Positions 12,006 through 24,087 of a stretch of DNA of 64,000 bases are shown here, piece by piece (position 1 is the first letter of the stretch; every line of letters begins with the position of its first letter). The notes under the pieces are model-generated. The model saw only the letters and a program-made list of their open reading frames with translations, did no database searches and had not been told where the DNA came from. Source of the stretch: Siphonodentalium dalli (Eukaryota > Mollusca > Scaphopoda > Gadilida > Siphonodentaliidae); contig CP136067.1 in the NCBI GenBank assembly GCA_032622095.1, forward strand, positions 49,641,899 through 49,705,898, read 5' to 3'. Position numbers and translations under genes: made by a program.

Positions 12006-12031
12006 TAGAAAATCTTACATTCGCACATAAG

Positions 12032-12187
12032 CGACGAAACGATGCCGAAAAATATGCTGCGAGAAAAAAGCAATTTAGGTTCCAGGAAGCATACGATCTA
12101 CGCCTTTCACATCCTGAACTGAGCCGGCCATACCAAATGGCAGTAGAAACTGAGAATAACGCGCGCCTGCATATTTACAACAGTTGA
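12032..12187 (+). CDS. Orphan terminal exon candidate
   Basis: After an ATAAG acceptor, an open frame of 51 codons ends at TGA (12185-12187). The composition is protein-like and higher in GC than its surroundings, with charged stretches such as DAEKYAARKKQFRFQEAYD and no low complexity. It lacks an ATG, so it would be the last exon of a plus-strand gene. No family recognised and no upstream partner found. It may be a relic. Confidence 0.3.
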   Translation, partial: RRNDAEKYAARKKQFRFQEAYDLRLSHPELSRPYQMAVETENNARLHIYNS

Positions 12188-12512
12188 GTTCTGCTACAAA
12201 TTTGACACAAAACATCTAAACGGTTTTACCGTGTAGGCGGAATTGTCACTTGAGCCATGAGGCAATGTCAACACACGTTACAAATTACACGTACGTGTGT
12301 CTGAACCTGGATATTGTTACGCATATCAAGAATATTTATATTATACATTTATTAAACACACTTGTCCTTTCTCAGCTATATATGATGTGTTTATTGTGAG
12401 TTCCTTGGTATAACAACAACCACATATAGTCAGTAACTTCCTATTATAGTCGTATTTCTATAATCGGTTACAAGTGACATGTAAATGTAATCTAACCATA
12501 CAAAATTCTTAC

Positions 12513-12536
12513 CTCGTTCTCACCTGATGTCGACAT
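12513..12536 (-). CDS. Candidate short first coding exon (MSTSGENE)
   Basis: On the minus strand ATG at 12536-12534 opens an 8-codon frame ending at GAG|GTAAGA, an excellent donor, at phase 0. The next exon is unknown. The phase would fit the 5' border of the transporter's tail exon at 7619 (AG|ATG), so this could be an alternative first exon of that gene. Eight codons are weak evidence alone. Confidence 0.25.
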
Positions 12537-12602
12537 GATCCATTAACAAAACTAAGAGTTCACGACGCACGTCCTTAATCTTTTAGTAGCTAGTGACCAG
12601 AA

Positions 12603-12690
12603 CATCAACTATAGCTGTTATCACACACATAAATACAGCTGTTTTCACACACATCAACTACAGCTGTTTTCACACACATAAATACAACCA
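12603..12690 (+). repeat. Short tandem repeat of about 25 bases, four units
   Basis: Units alternate between CATCAACTA and ATAAATACA, each followed by AGCTGTTTTCACACAC. Non-coding. Confidence 0.75.
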
Positions 12691-13279
12691 ACTGCTTACA
12701 CAATGTTTTCGAAATGAAGAGAATTGATGCAGTGCGTGGTCAAAGATAATTACGTCCACAAACGTATGGTATTATGAGTGTGAAATTCCTTTGTGAATGC
12801 AGTTGATACAAATCGACTATCAAATTCCCACAGATTTGCATTTGCAAATACGCTGGATATGTGCACATGCACGTTACGTTATGCCGCAATGCTGCGGTGC
12901 ATATCACTTAGTCGGGAATAATACTTATAGGGTCTCAGTAAGAATATTGCTTGCGAAATGCTTGGTTTAATAAATTCAAAATATTAGACATAACACACAA
13001 ATACATATTTGTTCATTGTGTAGAATGTTGAAGTGGATTAGGTTGTAAGCAGATCTTACTGCTTATATTTGCCGTGTCCATACCCATATTTGCGATAGAC
13101 GGCACGTCGAATATACAGTACAAGTTGAGACGGTAAATAATGACATAAGTGTGTAGAACGTGCACAGTTCGGAAAGTTCAATGAGATTAAAGAATTGAAT
13201 TGAGTTGAGTCAAATGCTGATGCACGATCTGTGTGATGTACTTTGTGCGAACAATGTCCCGACATGGGTTTGTATAGAG

Positions 13280-13335
13280 AATATATGTCTGCGTTATTGT
13301 ATTCTATGTCTGCGTTATTGTATTCTATGTCTAAT
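13280..13335 (+). repeat. 24-base tandem duplication
   Basis: The word TATGTCTGCGTTATTGTATTC occurs twice in direct succession, followed by a broken third start. Confidence 0.75.
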
Positions 13336-13439
13336 TTGTTTGATTGGGAGCAGTATGTGTTCATGTTAATATGATAATATGTATCTATATATATAAAGCA
13401 ATAATTGTAATCCGTATTCAATTACTGTATTTAAAAATG

Positions 13440-13692
13440 AATTGCTAGTGGTGGTGTGTGGTTTTAAGTACGCATGTGATGGCACTGGGCCCTACCTGAT
13501 TATCAGCTGCCATGTGTCGCAAAACGACACTGGAAGGGATAGTCAGTGGGGGCCCAGATCATTTTTGGAAAGTCAGGATGCGTGGTGTGATCGTTATGGT
13601 GGCGCGTGCGTGATGTATATTATATTTTGATTTTGTATCTTGTATTTTGTCTTGTATGTCATAAATTTTCTTGACGAAGGCAATAAAACTAT
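13440..13692 (+). mobile_element. Possible retroposon 3' end
   Basis: A GC-richer block followed by TTGTAT-rich sequence, an AATAAAA signal and a short A-run at 13,690. This layout is typical of a LINE or SINE 3' end. No reverse transcriptase frame is attached. Confidence 0.35.
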
Positions 13693-13864
13693 TGAAAAAA
13701 AAATCGCTTGTCATGTCAGTTTGAACTTAGAAGCCTTGTTAAAGTTATTGATAAAACAAGTTAGCCCATATCTCAACACATAAGCCTGGCCTGATGTCGC
13801 ATGCAATAACACGCTAATGTTATATCGATCAAAGACGGAACTGTCAAACCCAATAAGGACTCAC

Positions 13865-13921
13865 CAGCGAGCAAGTGGAAGAGAGGGAAGATTGCCTCCT
13901 GATCTTGTCACCTCCGGACAT
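13865..13921 (-). CDS. Candidate first coding exon (19 codons)
   Basis: On the minus strand ATG at 13921-13919 opens MSGGDKIRRQSSLSSTCSL and ends at CTG|GTGAGT, a strong donor, at phase 0. It contains RRQS, similar to the RRxS motifs in the transporter tail. The local sequence is GC-richer. No downstream exon is certain. Phase and strand allow a join to the transporter tail exon at 7619, as an alternative to 12,536. Confidence 0.35.
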
Positions 13922-14132
13922 GTTTCGTTCTAATCTCTCCGGAGGCCGCCTGGTTCTACTTCAATTACAGGCGGAACAACATCCAATGATAGAAGTCGGG
14001 ATCACACATTGCACTGGGATGTGAATCAGTTCTCGAGTTCCAATTATCCAGTAGCCTCTCCGAACGTTATAGGCTCTTCCACAAATCCAGATAGTCCATA
14101 TAGTATGCAAAACTGCTCGCCACTATCATTTA

Positions 14133-14285
14133 ATATACCACAGTGTCGCGTTATTAATTCTCCGGTTTCAGCTATGGTTAATTCTAACGTTAGGCTCTTC
14201 TACAAATTCAGATATTTCAGAGTGCATAGAATATAGTCTATACCACAGTGTCGCGTCATTAATTCTCAGGTTTCAGCTATGTCAA
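14133..14285 (+). repeat. Partial tandem duplication of about 107 bases
   Basis: The block ATACCACAGTGTCGCGTTAT with AATTCTC and GGTTTCAGCTATG occurs at about 14,137 and again at about 14,240. The preceding GGCTCTTCCACAAAT word is also doubled. Non-coding. Confidence 0.65.
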
Positions 14286-14299
14286 ATTCACAAATCCAG

Positions 14300-14930
14300 A
14301 CTCTAGAAAGTATACGCAACAGCATGTGTTTGCTGTTGGTGTACCGCGACTGTAGAGATTCGCTACTGAAATGAGTTAGCCTAGAGATGGGGAAACTGAT
14401 TTTATTAACAATATATACCACGTGCGTCCGATAAAATTTCGTCTCAATTGAATTCCATTCGAACATACATAGAATTGCTAGACAACTGGCGCTGAATGAG
14501 TTTATATTTTTCGTATGTTGACATGTTTTAGATTGATGAAAATTACCCCGCGTTGTCTCCTCTTCTGATGTCATAGATTGATGTCAAACTCGCATGGACA
14601 GGTTATAGATAACCAATTGATGTATTTGTCCGATCAAAATGAATTGAAAGATTGAAGACCATGTTTATTATTCTGGGTGCAAACGAGGAGGGCGATACAC
14701 GACCATATACTGCACTGGACTTGTGGTTTTAAGCTAAATAGAAAACTGATGTCTTTGTATAGCCAAGCGCGGATATATTTAGCAATATACTACGCAACAT
14801 AATATCGGTTGTATATCACCCTAAAGTGACGGTGAGCATCATGCACGTACGATAACTCTATTATACTTCCCACGTATAACCGAGGAAAACGTCATTGTTG
14901 AATATGATGGTAAAATTCTATTATAAGGGT
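14300..14930. other. Nothing recognised
   Basis: Non-coding AT-rich sequence with no repeat or exon that I can support. Confidence 0.5.
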
Positions 14931-15283
14931 GCAGGACGTTTCGGCACCTAGTTCTCAGGACGTTTCGGCACTTGGTTTTTTCGGCCCAAGCACTTGGACA
15001 TTTCAGTACTTTATCGAAGATATCTCAGCACATGATTTATTTAATTTAGTTTACATAATTTATCGCATCGTAATCATTTGTCCCATCATGTGATTGTATT
15101 TGTTATCCAACAGTGCACATGTTTATGACATATTATTGAAATAAAGAAAGAAAATAAAAATAATTTCTTGTCATCACTGATAATTTGGTTGGTCAGAAAT
15201 ATACCAGGTACCGAAACGTCCGAAGTGCCGTAAAATCGGGTGACTAAATGTCCAGGCACCGCAAACCCAAGTGCCGAAACCAG
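14931..15283. mobile_element. Foldback element with arrayed GGACGTTTCGGCAC arms
   Basis: The left arm repeats GGACGTTTCGGCAC-type words (14,934-15,010); the right arm (15,208-15,283) has the complements (CCGAAACGTCC, AAGTGCCGAAACC). A further CCGAAACGTCCAGGTGCCGA block at 16,078-16,105 could be the true outer right end. The centre is AT-rich and non-coding. Each arm is a small set of variants of one phrase, not a single inverted repeat. Confidence 0.6.
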
Positions 15284-15329
15284 GGACAGGGGGTTTGGCG
15301 GTGTCTCACCCCCCCCCCCCAACTTTGCT

Positions 15330-15740
15330 CAAATTTTTCAACAGTTGGAAATCTCATCGCTGACACAACATTAATTAGAAATTTCACACCAACAATAGGT
15401 TGAATATGTTCTTGTAGTTTGATTTTCAAACAATTTATTTGGGGGGATTTATTGTTTTTGGACCAATATTTTCTTACGTTCCTACTTTTTATCAAGATTT
15501 TGGACTGAAATGGCCATCAGTTGGAAATTTTCCAACCTTAGGGGGGTGTCAGGTTGGAACTTTCCAACACATGGAAAGCTTGTGTCCTGGTCTCTCCCCC
15601 GTGGCCAGTCAAAAACTGCTAGTTAATTTAAGAAAACAATATTGTCCTACATTTGGTTAACATTGTCATCAGTTGGAAATTTTCCAACCTAAGTGGGGGT
15701 GTCAGGTTTGAAATTTCCAACATTAGGAAAGCTTGAGGCC
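15330..15740 (+). repeat. TTGGAAATTTTCCAA repeat cluster, copy 2
   Basis: Units of about 150 bases beginning CATCAGTTGGAAATTTTCC occur at about 15,512 and 15,667, each followed by GGGGTGTCAGGTT and a second facing TTTCCAA. An imperfect unit precedes them, and related words continue at 16,010-16,450. Confidence 0.6.
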
Positions 15741-16506
15741 AGTCTAGATGCTAGGATTTTGCGATTTTCTTGTTTAGTTTTCAAAATTTTCTCACACTGG
15801 TCGGCCAGGTGTGTGCATTTGTTTGGAGTTGGACCACTAGATGTTAGGATTTATGCAATTTTCCGGTTTAAATATCTGAATGTTCTCATATCGGGTATAT
15901 ATATATATAGAACCATGATTTATGAAAATATAGTCTATTAGGTCTGAACACTGAGGTGGGTGCAAATGGAATTATGCAAAACTTGTGTTCGGTCGTGCTC
16001 AGGGGGGGGGGTGCAGTTGGAATTTCCCAAAGTGGACATTCCCCCTCCCCAACGGAGACCCTTAAGCCACGTCCCTGACCGAAACGTCCAGGTGCCGATA
16101 CGACCAGCATTTCAATGAATTGCGTAGACACAATAGCCGTCCGCCATTCTGTATATACATATACATATCTAGCATAGCGATGCATTGTCGTTACAAGATG
16201 TCTTCGTTTGGGGGGTATCCAACTAAGAATTCCCATTGAACCAGGTATCAGTACAAAATCACAATCTTGGAAATTCCATTTGCACCCCCACACTGGGTTG
16301 ATCTTGTCTCAAGTTTTCAACTTCTGGAAATTCCCAACCCAACACCCTTCTATGGTTGGAAAATCATACAATCGGAACAATTTCTAGCTATTAGACATTA
16401 TAATGATTAACTTATGTTGTATCAGAAATGAAATTTCCAACTGTTGTATTGTTTGGTCAATTTGTCAATATGTTCATGCATCGGTGATTATATTGCTTAA
16501 GATCCC

Positions 16507-16570
16507 TTAACCCTTTCTTTGCTAAATACTCATTTACGAGTAGTTGCTTAGGAAATATTCGTTAAACTGT
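16507..16570 (+). mobile_element. TTAA-type MITE family D end (fragment)
   Basis: TTAA followed by CCCTTTCTTTGCTAAATACT, the terminal sequence of the family seen in full at 59,344-59,591. The rest has diverged beyond recognition. Confidence 0.5.
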
Positions 16571-16856
16571 TTATTCTACAATTCCACCAATGAGTAGCAA
16601 AATAATCCATCTGCACTAGCTTGAATTATCGTCTGCTTATATTTCGTAACATCCCTTTACTTCAGATAAATAATAGATCATTCCAATGTGTACTTTAATA
16701 ATAACTGATGATATAATCCATTCAGTAAAGAAGTACAAAGTTGAAATATGTGAAAATTGAAATGGTAGCCATGCATAATCTGAAAATTTTCGGGATTAGA
16801 GATGGTGCATTATCTCTATCCCTTCGCATTATCAGATTATACGAGTTTCACTATTA

Positions 16857-17720
16857 TCACTTACTGTCGATATTACTATGTTCGCTCAAGGCAAATGAGC
16901 TCCATGTGATCACAAATTGAACCCGGAATAACAATTCAGACTGCCTGTTTAATCTTATTTGATCTATAACACTCGCCGTCTCGATTATAGTTTTGTGTAG
17001 TGCGTTGCGGTTAGTGACAATTGAAACAATGAACTGTCTAAGATAATAACGAACCCCATTTTTAACAATTACCGACCACGTGAAATCTCGTTGGGAAATA
17101 TAAATGCTGCACAGTAGAATGTTTCCGGTACAGCTGTCGTAATAGGAAGAGGTCAACCCAAATCGGTCGACGAGCAACCTCTCACGACGGTGACCATCAG
17201 CTGAAACCATCACCACCACCACGATCTCACACACATGATCATAGTTATGGTTATCTCGACGTCTTCCAATCATTTTGTTTTCGATTGATGAGGGCACGTA
17301 CCGGTAGGCCAATAACGAATTTCTGACGGTCTCCTGCATCAAATTCCCGTATACCCTCTGCTATAGACGGACAGTTTTGGATAGCACTCGAACATTGTCG
17401 TCAGCAAGATGAACCATCATCGCCATGCCAACCATTCTCCTATTTATGGTTATATACACGTCTTCAAATAATTATTTATAGCTTTTGATTGATGAGGGCA
17501 AGTAAACCTATGAAGAATTTCTAACGGCCTCCTGGATCAAATTTCCGGACCCTCTCCTTCATTGACGGAAATTTTTGGATAACAGTCACTTAACAGTTGC
17601 ACAATGTATCTGGGAAGCTATAATTTTCGCGACAAACTGTGCCTCAAATATGTGGCTATCTTATAAGTTGACCTATATTTATACTGTAGCCCTACAATAA
17701 CAGAATGTATTAAGCCTTAG
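16857..17720. other. Non-coding with a diverged duplication
   Basis: Sequence at 17,250-17,370 (TTGATGAGGGCA, GAATTTCT, CTCCTG, ATCAAATT words) recurs in the same order at 17,465-17,580. A 161-codon minus frame spans the first copy but has no domain, and the second copy does not keep the frame, so I do not call it a gene. Confidence 0.45.
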
Positions 17721-17727
17721 TTTCGCG

Positions 17728-17832
17728 CCTAGTGCGAGATGCCTCACAGCCACAACACGATCTACATGTACATCAAAGCTTGCCTAGTGCGAGATGCCTC
17801 ACAGCCACAACACGATCTACATGTACATCAAG
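17728..17832 (+). repeat. Direct duplication of about 53 bases
   Basis: CCTAGTGCGAGATGCCTCAC to ATGTACATCAA is present twice, back to back, almost without difference, so the event is recent. Confidence 0.85.
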
Positions 17833-18440
17833 TTTTATTTTCCAATTAATGCACATTATGCGTTTGGGTAAAAAAAGTGTCTGTTTTATCAAAACTAACG
17901 TGCAAAACGAAACAAAACATTTTAAATATGAATTAGTTGTTACAATAAGATAAAATACTTATACATGAATCTAATTATCCATATATATCCTGCTATATTC
18001 TTGAATCGAAAGGGAACACATAACTATGAACAAAGCAGAGGTTACAGTTTCACTCGAATTTGGTCATTGGTGAATGCTACACGATGACGTTCTTCGTCGA
18101 GTTTCGTTGAAATCGACATGGCGATATTTTAAGGATGAAATGAACATGATATGAAATGGACAAGCTTCTCTAACTGGTATCTCAAGCAGAGAGCTCCCCC
18201 AGCGCCAAAAAATATAATTAAATAAATGGTTAATTTCAGTAAAGTACTCCCCGCTCCCATCTCGACAACATACAACTATCTATCTTCACATTTGATACTT
18301 TGATTCTGGTATATAGATTATATGCTATAATTTTTTTTTTACCAAACGAACAGTTTCTTATATTTTATTTTTATACTGTCAGGCGGTGGATCGGCAGTTT
18401 TACATTATGAATCTGGGATTTCTCAAATACCCGGATGTAT
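17830..18440 (-). repeat. Dispersed repeat R3, copy 3 (inverted)
   Basis: Reverse complement of the 2,990 and 9,180 copies, with shared words such as GACAAGCTTCTC, GGTTAATTTCAGTAAAGTA and GACAACATACAACT. Confidence 0.55.
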
Positions 18441-18769
18441 GGTTTACCTAATTATTTATACATGAAGTTACAATTAGGGTCCACTCTTTCAATGAACCAC
18501 ATTGTACGGAGTGTGGTAAATCATTGCATGACTTTTCGGGCGCAATCGGTCATATATGTGTGTCCTTCCCGTGGGGTATTAGCATTGTCGACGATTCCTA
18601 GCCCCTCCGCCTTGTCGACCGTATAGCGTCCATCGGGGCTTGTCGATGTTAACTTACGTTTCACATTGGACACCATTCGCACAATGAACTACTACTGATA
18701 TTAATTTCGAAGAGCTAGTCGTGATTATTTCGTATGGTCCATGTAATAAACTCCGAACATGTTTTAGTT

Positions 18770-19065
18770 GAGGTACCGACGCGTTTTTTTGTGCTTAAGT
18801 TTCATAAGGATTGTAGCGAAAAGTGTATTATTTTCAATGGAAGTGGCATATCTCTATATCTTAGTTTGAATTATGTTGCTTTCTGAGAGCGAGGCGGAGG
18901 AAATGTTTCTATGATTTCAGATATTTTCTATTACACTATGGGCACCTTCTGAGACACATGCAGATGTTCCAAATTATGATGAATTTTAGTATTTTAATCA
19001 TATTTTATGGCATAGATTTTTATTGAAGCCGAATATCAAGGCACTATAAAAATATAATCGGTGAC
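18770..19065 (+). repeat. 300-bp dispersed repeat, copy 1
   Basis: Begins near TACCGACGCGTTTT and ends with ATATCAAGGCACTATAAAAA. Closely related copies at 52,735-53,065 (same strand) and 51,195-51,455 (inverted) share TTTTCAATGGAA, CACCTTCTGAGACACA and TAGTATTTTAAT words. Non-coding and probably a SINE or MITE; its ends are not flanked by clear duplications. Confidence 0.7.
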
Positions 19066-19454
19066 TCGGTGACACCCAGCCAGCATCGACTCTATCACCG
19101 TATATTATATCTCACGTGAATTTATCGCATTCTGATTGGCTGCACACTACTATACTATTTTTACGATAGTACCCCAGTAGGATTCCTACCTGCCTACTAT
19201 TATTTTTCTATTTATAGTAACAAACTCATTTCGCGCAATCGGGTTGCCTGAAGATACATCTAATCTGAAACTATACCTTGTACGATACTTGTTGCAATAT
19301 CAATAGTTATGCTCCCCTGCCTTCGTCAAATGATTGCCGTAAATTGTAAAATCTGAGACCGATTTCCAAAATTCACGGTAAATAAAATTGTGACAAAATC
19401 AGACACAGAAATTCTGAGAGAATTGACACCAATGTTCGATATAACATAATAAAT

Positions 19455-19585
19455 AATGAATGACTTGTCGTTGACTATGCACAATAGTGGTCCTCGAGGA
19501 GGAATAGTCCACTCGCCTGCGGCTCATAAACTATTCCTCCTCTCGGACCACTATTTTGGCATAGTCAACTCCAAGCCATTCATTA
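19455..19585. mobile_element. Hairpin MITE
   Basis: Near-perfect inverted repeat: GTTGACTATGC and AATAGTGGTCC, then GAGGAGGAATAGT, facing ACTATTCCTCCTC, GGACCACTATT and GCATAGTCAAC. The loop is about 20 bases. The hairpin is about 120 bases and non-coding. Confidence 0.75.
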
Positions 19586-19589
19586 TGTA

Positions 19590-20290
19590 TGTAATATACC
19601 CGTGCAACTTCTATGTATGTTGTGTCTGCTGTACGTTCGTAATGTACCATCCTGAGGCACCAGATGTCGTTGATCGCAATCAACATGGGCGATGAGTTTA
19701 CAGATCACTTATATTCCACATCCGAATCTTCTGGTAACACGTTTCTTTCTATAATACCCGCGTCGTTTCAATCGATCAACTGTTGTTTTACCATGCAGTA
19801 TAATCTAACCTGGTGTAACTGTAACAGTGTATATATAATGCGGTGTAACTCTAACAACATATCGGATTGATTTGCTAGTTATCCAGCTCCGTAGATTAAT
19901 CTCTTATTGGTGTCGAGCGGAAATGGAGATGGATCTAAACCGGGCCAAATAATATAGCGAAAAGTGTAATAGAGACAGCAAGTTAGATGGATGAATCGAT
20001 TTAGTCGTTGTTCACTTCTGAGAAATTCCATTATAGGATGCCGAAATAATTCACCAGCAGTCACATGTGACATGGTTGTCATTCCATTGACACCAATGCG
20101 TAGTGACTTTCAATTAATGTCATTCCATGTATATGCATTTGTAACTCATGTATCAGGGCAAATCATCAATCCCCGATCTGGATATGGTGAAAAAATGTGT
20201 AAGTTGTAGAATACTAGAATTGTGACAAATATTCATAGATTGGAGCAGAGTTATGAATCGACCCACATTTCATCCATTAGTTGTTAGACA
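19590..20290. other. Nothing recognised
   Basis: AT-rich, without coding signal or clear repeat. Confidence 0.45.
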
Positions 20291-20296
20291 CCTCTC

Positions 20297-20525
20297 TCAC
20301 AACGAACTATCTACTACAGTAACTGACAAGAATTACGCAAAGGGCAATACGTCACTCGAATTTGTGTTCTTTCTATCAGTTTTGCCATATGCATAGTTAC
20401 GATTGCGATTTCGGATTTTCAACAAAAGTCACAAATACTCACAATGAACTATACTACTGACAAGGATGCGCATAGGGCACTACGTCACTAGAATGTGTGT
20501 TCTTTCGGGTTTTCAACAAAACTAA
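20297..20525 (+). repeat. Tandem duplication of about 150 bases (diverged)
   Basis: ACAACGAACTA, GACAAG, GGGCAATACGTCACT and TGTGTTCTTTC at 20,298-20,372 recur in order at 20,440-20,507. A related ACAATGAACTACTACTGA word is at 18,682 and its complement near 21,350. Confidence 0.55.
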
Positions 20526-20811
20526 ATCACATACTACATATAGTTATTAGCTCGAGATCGTTTCTTTTGTCCTTGATGAGCATGGGAGTTGACTCTGAGA
20601 TGGTGTCCTTAAATTATAATCGCCATGTTACCTTAATTTCTATCTCTTAGTGGCAATCGAAATCATTTGTCGCCGAGATAGACGAGAATCTGCGAAAAAC
20701 TACCGTTTAATATTACCTGATAACATAATTGATTACATAATAATCAAGGCAAACATAACCATATCACCTTACTGCGAGAGTCCATACGTCTGAACGGTTC
20801 AAACGGTCTCG

Positions 20812-21286
20812 TATATGTGACCCGCCATATCAAATCCAGTCGGAAGTCGGGATTTGTTTTACCCTGTGCCAATGCATTCTCTTATATATGCGAGTCGACC
20901 ATAGGTCGCCTCGCATATATAAGATAATGCATTGGCCTAACAATTTTTTATCATGTTTTTTAAATAAATGTTTCTTACAATTTTTAGGACATAAAATAAA
21001 AAAAACATCCATTACCCTGCAGGGAGCCCCACACATATATAGAAGCATATATATAGAAGAGTGTCGTCTGCTCATGTTTGTCTGGGGCTCTGTATGGGTG
21101 AAATTATAAAATTGTTAAAGAATACAAGAACAAATTATTAAAATTGTAAAAAATTGTTAGGCCAATGCATTCTCTTATATATGCGAGGCGACCTATGGTC
21201 GACTCGCATATATAAGAGAATGCATTGGCACAGGGTAAAAAAAATCCCGACTTCCGACTGGATTTGATATGGCGGGTCACATATAT
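20812..21286. mobile_element. Nested-palindrome foldback element, copy 2
   Basis: Same terminal and inner palindromic arms as 8,544-9,009, with the asymmetric centre in the reverse orientation. That shows two independent insertions or inversion by recombination between the arms. The two copies are very similar, suggesting recent activity. Ends are TATATGTGACCC / GGGTCACATATA. Confidence 0.85.
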
Positions 21287-21289
21287 AGG

Positions 21290-22161
21290 CGTTATTTCTG
21301 CGAAAAGGTTTTTGAACCGCGTGTCCGACAAATTTACGACTACTATACAGTGGTAGTTCATTGTGCGAAAAGTATCTACCACCAGCCGATCCTATTAACG
21401 ATATATACATGTGCCACATAACTCATCTTCAAAACTGTTCGCCCAATGGAATTACACATTGGTTTAGTCTTCAATACACAATTCATCTTTGCATATTTAG
21501 AACGCTCTTCACATTACACCTATTCGACCGGGCAGCAGCAGGTGAGGTAATGAGTACGTGGGCGTTCTACTAGGATATCCCCATCAGGTTGTCAGGTGCA
21601 TCGCGTACCCGCTTTGTTGATTAACGTTTTTGTTCTGTTATAAGAAATAAACGAAGAAGCATAGTAGGCAAGATCAAAGTGAATCATTACAATATGTTTT
21701 GAGAAATGCCACGTGGTACATGTATGACCAATAAAAACTATATATATATATATATATAATGGTGTTCTTTGGTGTGGTTCTTTGGCCATTTTGTTTGCAG
21801 TGTCTGTTGAATATTGAATATCAGTCATGTATATGTGGGACTACTAATTCATGTTCTAGAAGGTTGCCTTCCTTAATTAAATATTCTAAATATTGTTTCT
21901 GACACCACAAACTGAAAGTATTGTGTACCATAACTATACAGGGCGTGTGATCCTGTTATACTCCAATGAATTATGTCGACGCCAAGTGATAACTAGGTAA
22001 GCCTTTGAATGAATATGTTGCTTGTAATCAATTGCACGATAATACACTTCAACCCTATACAAACATATAAGTGAGTAAACATTGCTAGGTTGATATTTAA
22101 CGAAGAGATGGTTCATATTACAGGCCAGTCAACCACGTTACTATACACAAGAGGCTTTCAT
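21290..22161. other. Non-coding
   Basis: A TA microsatellite lies near 21,740. Nothing else recognised. Confidence 0.45.
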
Positions 22162-22165
22162 TTAA

Positions 22166-22634
22166 AGGTACTCAATCCGTAAAGAGGGTCCCCATCTCAA
22201 CAGATTCCAACAACAACAATCCGATCGGAGGGTCCTATATTACTATTTCTTTGGCTTTGGGGGTAAAAAATATTTGATTCGAGTCGAGGAACCCATCAAA
22301 CAAAGCTCAGAGTTATTAGATATTGAGTTTTGAAATTTTTTATAAACTCGAGATGAGTACTACTAACTGCCGTAATCTGCTCTGGATGTGTTCTCCAAAT
22401 CTATTCAAACAGACAAGGATGGATAACTCTAAAATCAAGTGGTAATTTTAACGCAATTTTGACTGAGTTCTGGGCCAGATAGTATTCCCGATAATGAAAA
22501 ATAATAGATTTCTAAAATCGATATCTAACAAATCTGAGCTTTGATGGGTGACTTCCTCGACTCGAATCAAATATTTTTTACCACCGAAGCCATTGAAATA
22601 GTAATTGAGAGGAGTTTTATCGGGTTGAGTACCT
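22166..22634. mobile_element. TTAA-type MITE family C (complete)
   Basis: 469 bases with ends AGGTACTCAATCCG and its complement (CGGGTTGAGTACCT), flanked on both sides by TTAA (22,162-22,165 and 22,635-22,638). Inner arms (TTTGATTCGAGTCGAGGAA and complement) also pair. TTAA duplication points to piggyBac-like or related transposases; none is encoded. Relatives at 35,016-35,335 and 46,597-46,982. Confidence 0.85.
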
Positions 22635-22639
22635 TTAAG

Positions 22640-24087
22640 TGTATTTTCCAGTTGTCGGACTCTGAAGAGATACAGTTTATTCAACCAATACCCAAGTTTT
22701 CTACGCGTGGTCGTATGTATAAAAAGATGAATTAACATTTATTGAGTGTATTTGTGTTCAGTGCAAACTTTTGCTTCAGCAGAAGAGTTAATATTTGCCA
22801 AGCGGTATAGTTAGAACGTAATCAATATGGGGAACCGAACCAAATTACATTCAAGTATATATTATCCAAGATTATTATGCTGGTGCACGGTGATATAGAA
22901 GGGACGTTGGTCATCGTAACTGATGATTAAACGCTACATTCTTATTGAAAATTCTGAGACAAACAATGGTGATTCTTTGTTTCAATTTGGAATATATCGT
23001 CCACTTTGTATTCATGCGTGTAAATGAAAGATAGAACCGTTGACGTAGACAGCCAAATGAAGTGATACAACTTGGTTGAAAACATTAGGTTAGGCACACA
23101 GTTGATACTATGATCTTATCCAGACAGAATTCTCAACGACAAAATTCTCAATTCATAGAAATTCCATTTGAGATCATTTGAACCCCCATTAAGTTAGCAT
23201 TACCCGACCTGTATATATAGTGCATGACTGTGTTCTAACCACATATTACGCACATGCATGCATGTTTCAATATCGAAAGATTCTTAATCGGGGTTCACGA
23301 TTATATATCGATTGGTGTACATTCGGGATCACACGTGCCACATGATGTCAGGATAATATTTGAAAATGAGTATCTTGATTTAATCCCAACATATTTGAAC
23401 GTATAAAATGTTTTTTTTTACTAAATAACGGAAATTCGGAAACAGTGAAAAACACCACAAGTGACCAACTTCGGTCGTAAATAAGCCAAATTGGCATATA
23501 CATAGGCCATAGATGTTCGGGTGATCTGGGGGGGGGGGCGCTATCTAAGAACACTTATATTTTAAAACACAACGCTTTCTCGATACTTGTGAGGTGCGAT
23601 AAATTTAACAAACATGCTCTGTTTTTTTATTATATATTTTTATTTCTGAATATCTCCTTTATTTATTTAGTTAAAATAATCACTCCAATAGGAAGGAATA
23701 TTTCTGAAATAACTCTATTTAGTAGTGGCTAGTTGGCTCAGATTGCCCCTCTTCCGACTAGATTATATTGACTGATATTTAATCGAACATAGCACGGCAC
23801 ATTATTCATATTGAATACAATTATTATATAGTATAGTAAGTATACCTACTTGTATAATCGCGAACCCAGATTAGATATTGTTTTATATATAATCCTTGGA
23901 GTATTCGCTGGTTCAAACTGTTGGGAACGTTTTTCAAAGATCCAGCAATATTGAAACCTGACTTTCTTTGTCTGAACTGTTATATGACAAATGATAGCAT
24001 TCGACTTTTTGGTCTTACACCACATACAAAATTACAAATACCACGATATGCAAAACATGTGTGCCATGCATTGCTGAGTATACTCAC
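22640..24087. other. Non-coding
   Basis: AT-rich. A G-run at 23,530-23,538. No exon, repeat or RNA gene that I can support. Confidence 0.45.

Noticed and set aside
15886-16293. 135-codon minus-strand gene
   Set aside because: Composition is that of repeats and simple sequence; no domain.
16857-17342. 161-codon minus-strand gene
   Set aside because: No domain, splice context or conservation; the partial duplicate next to it does not keep the frame.
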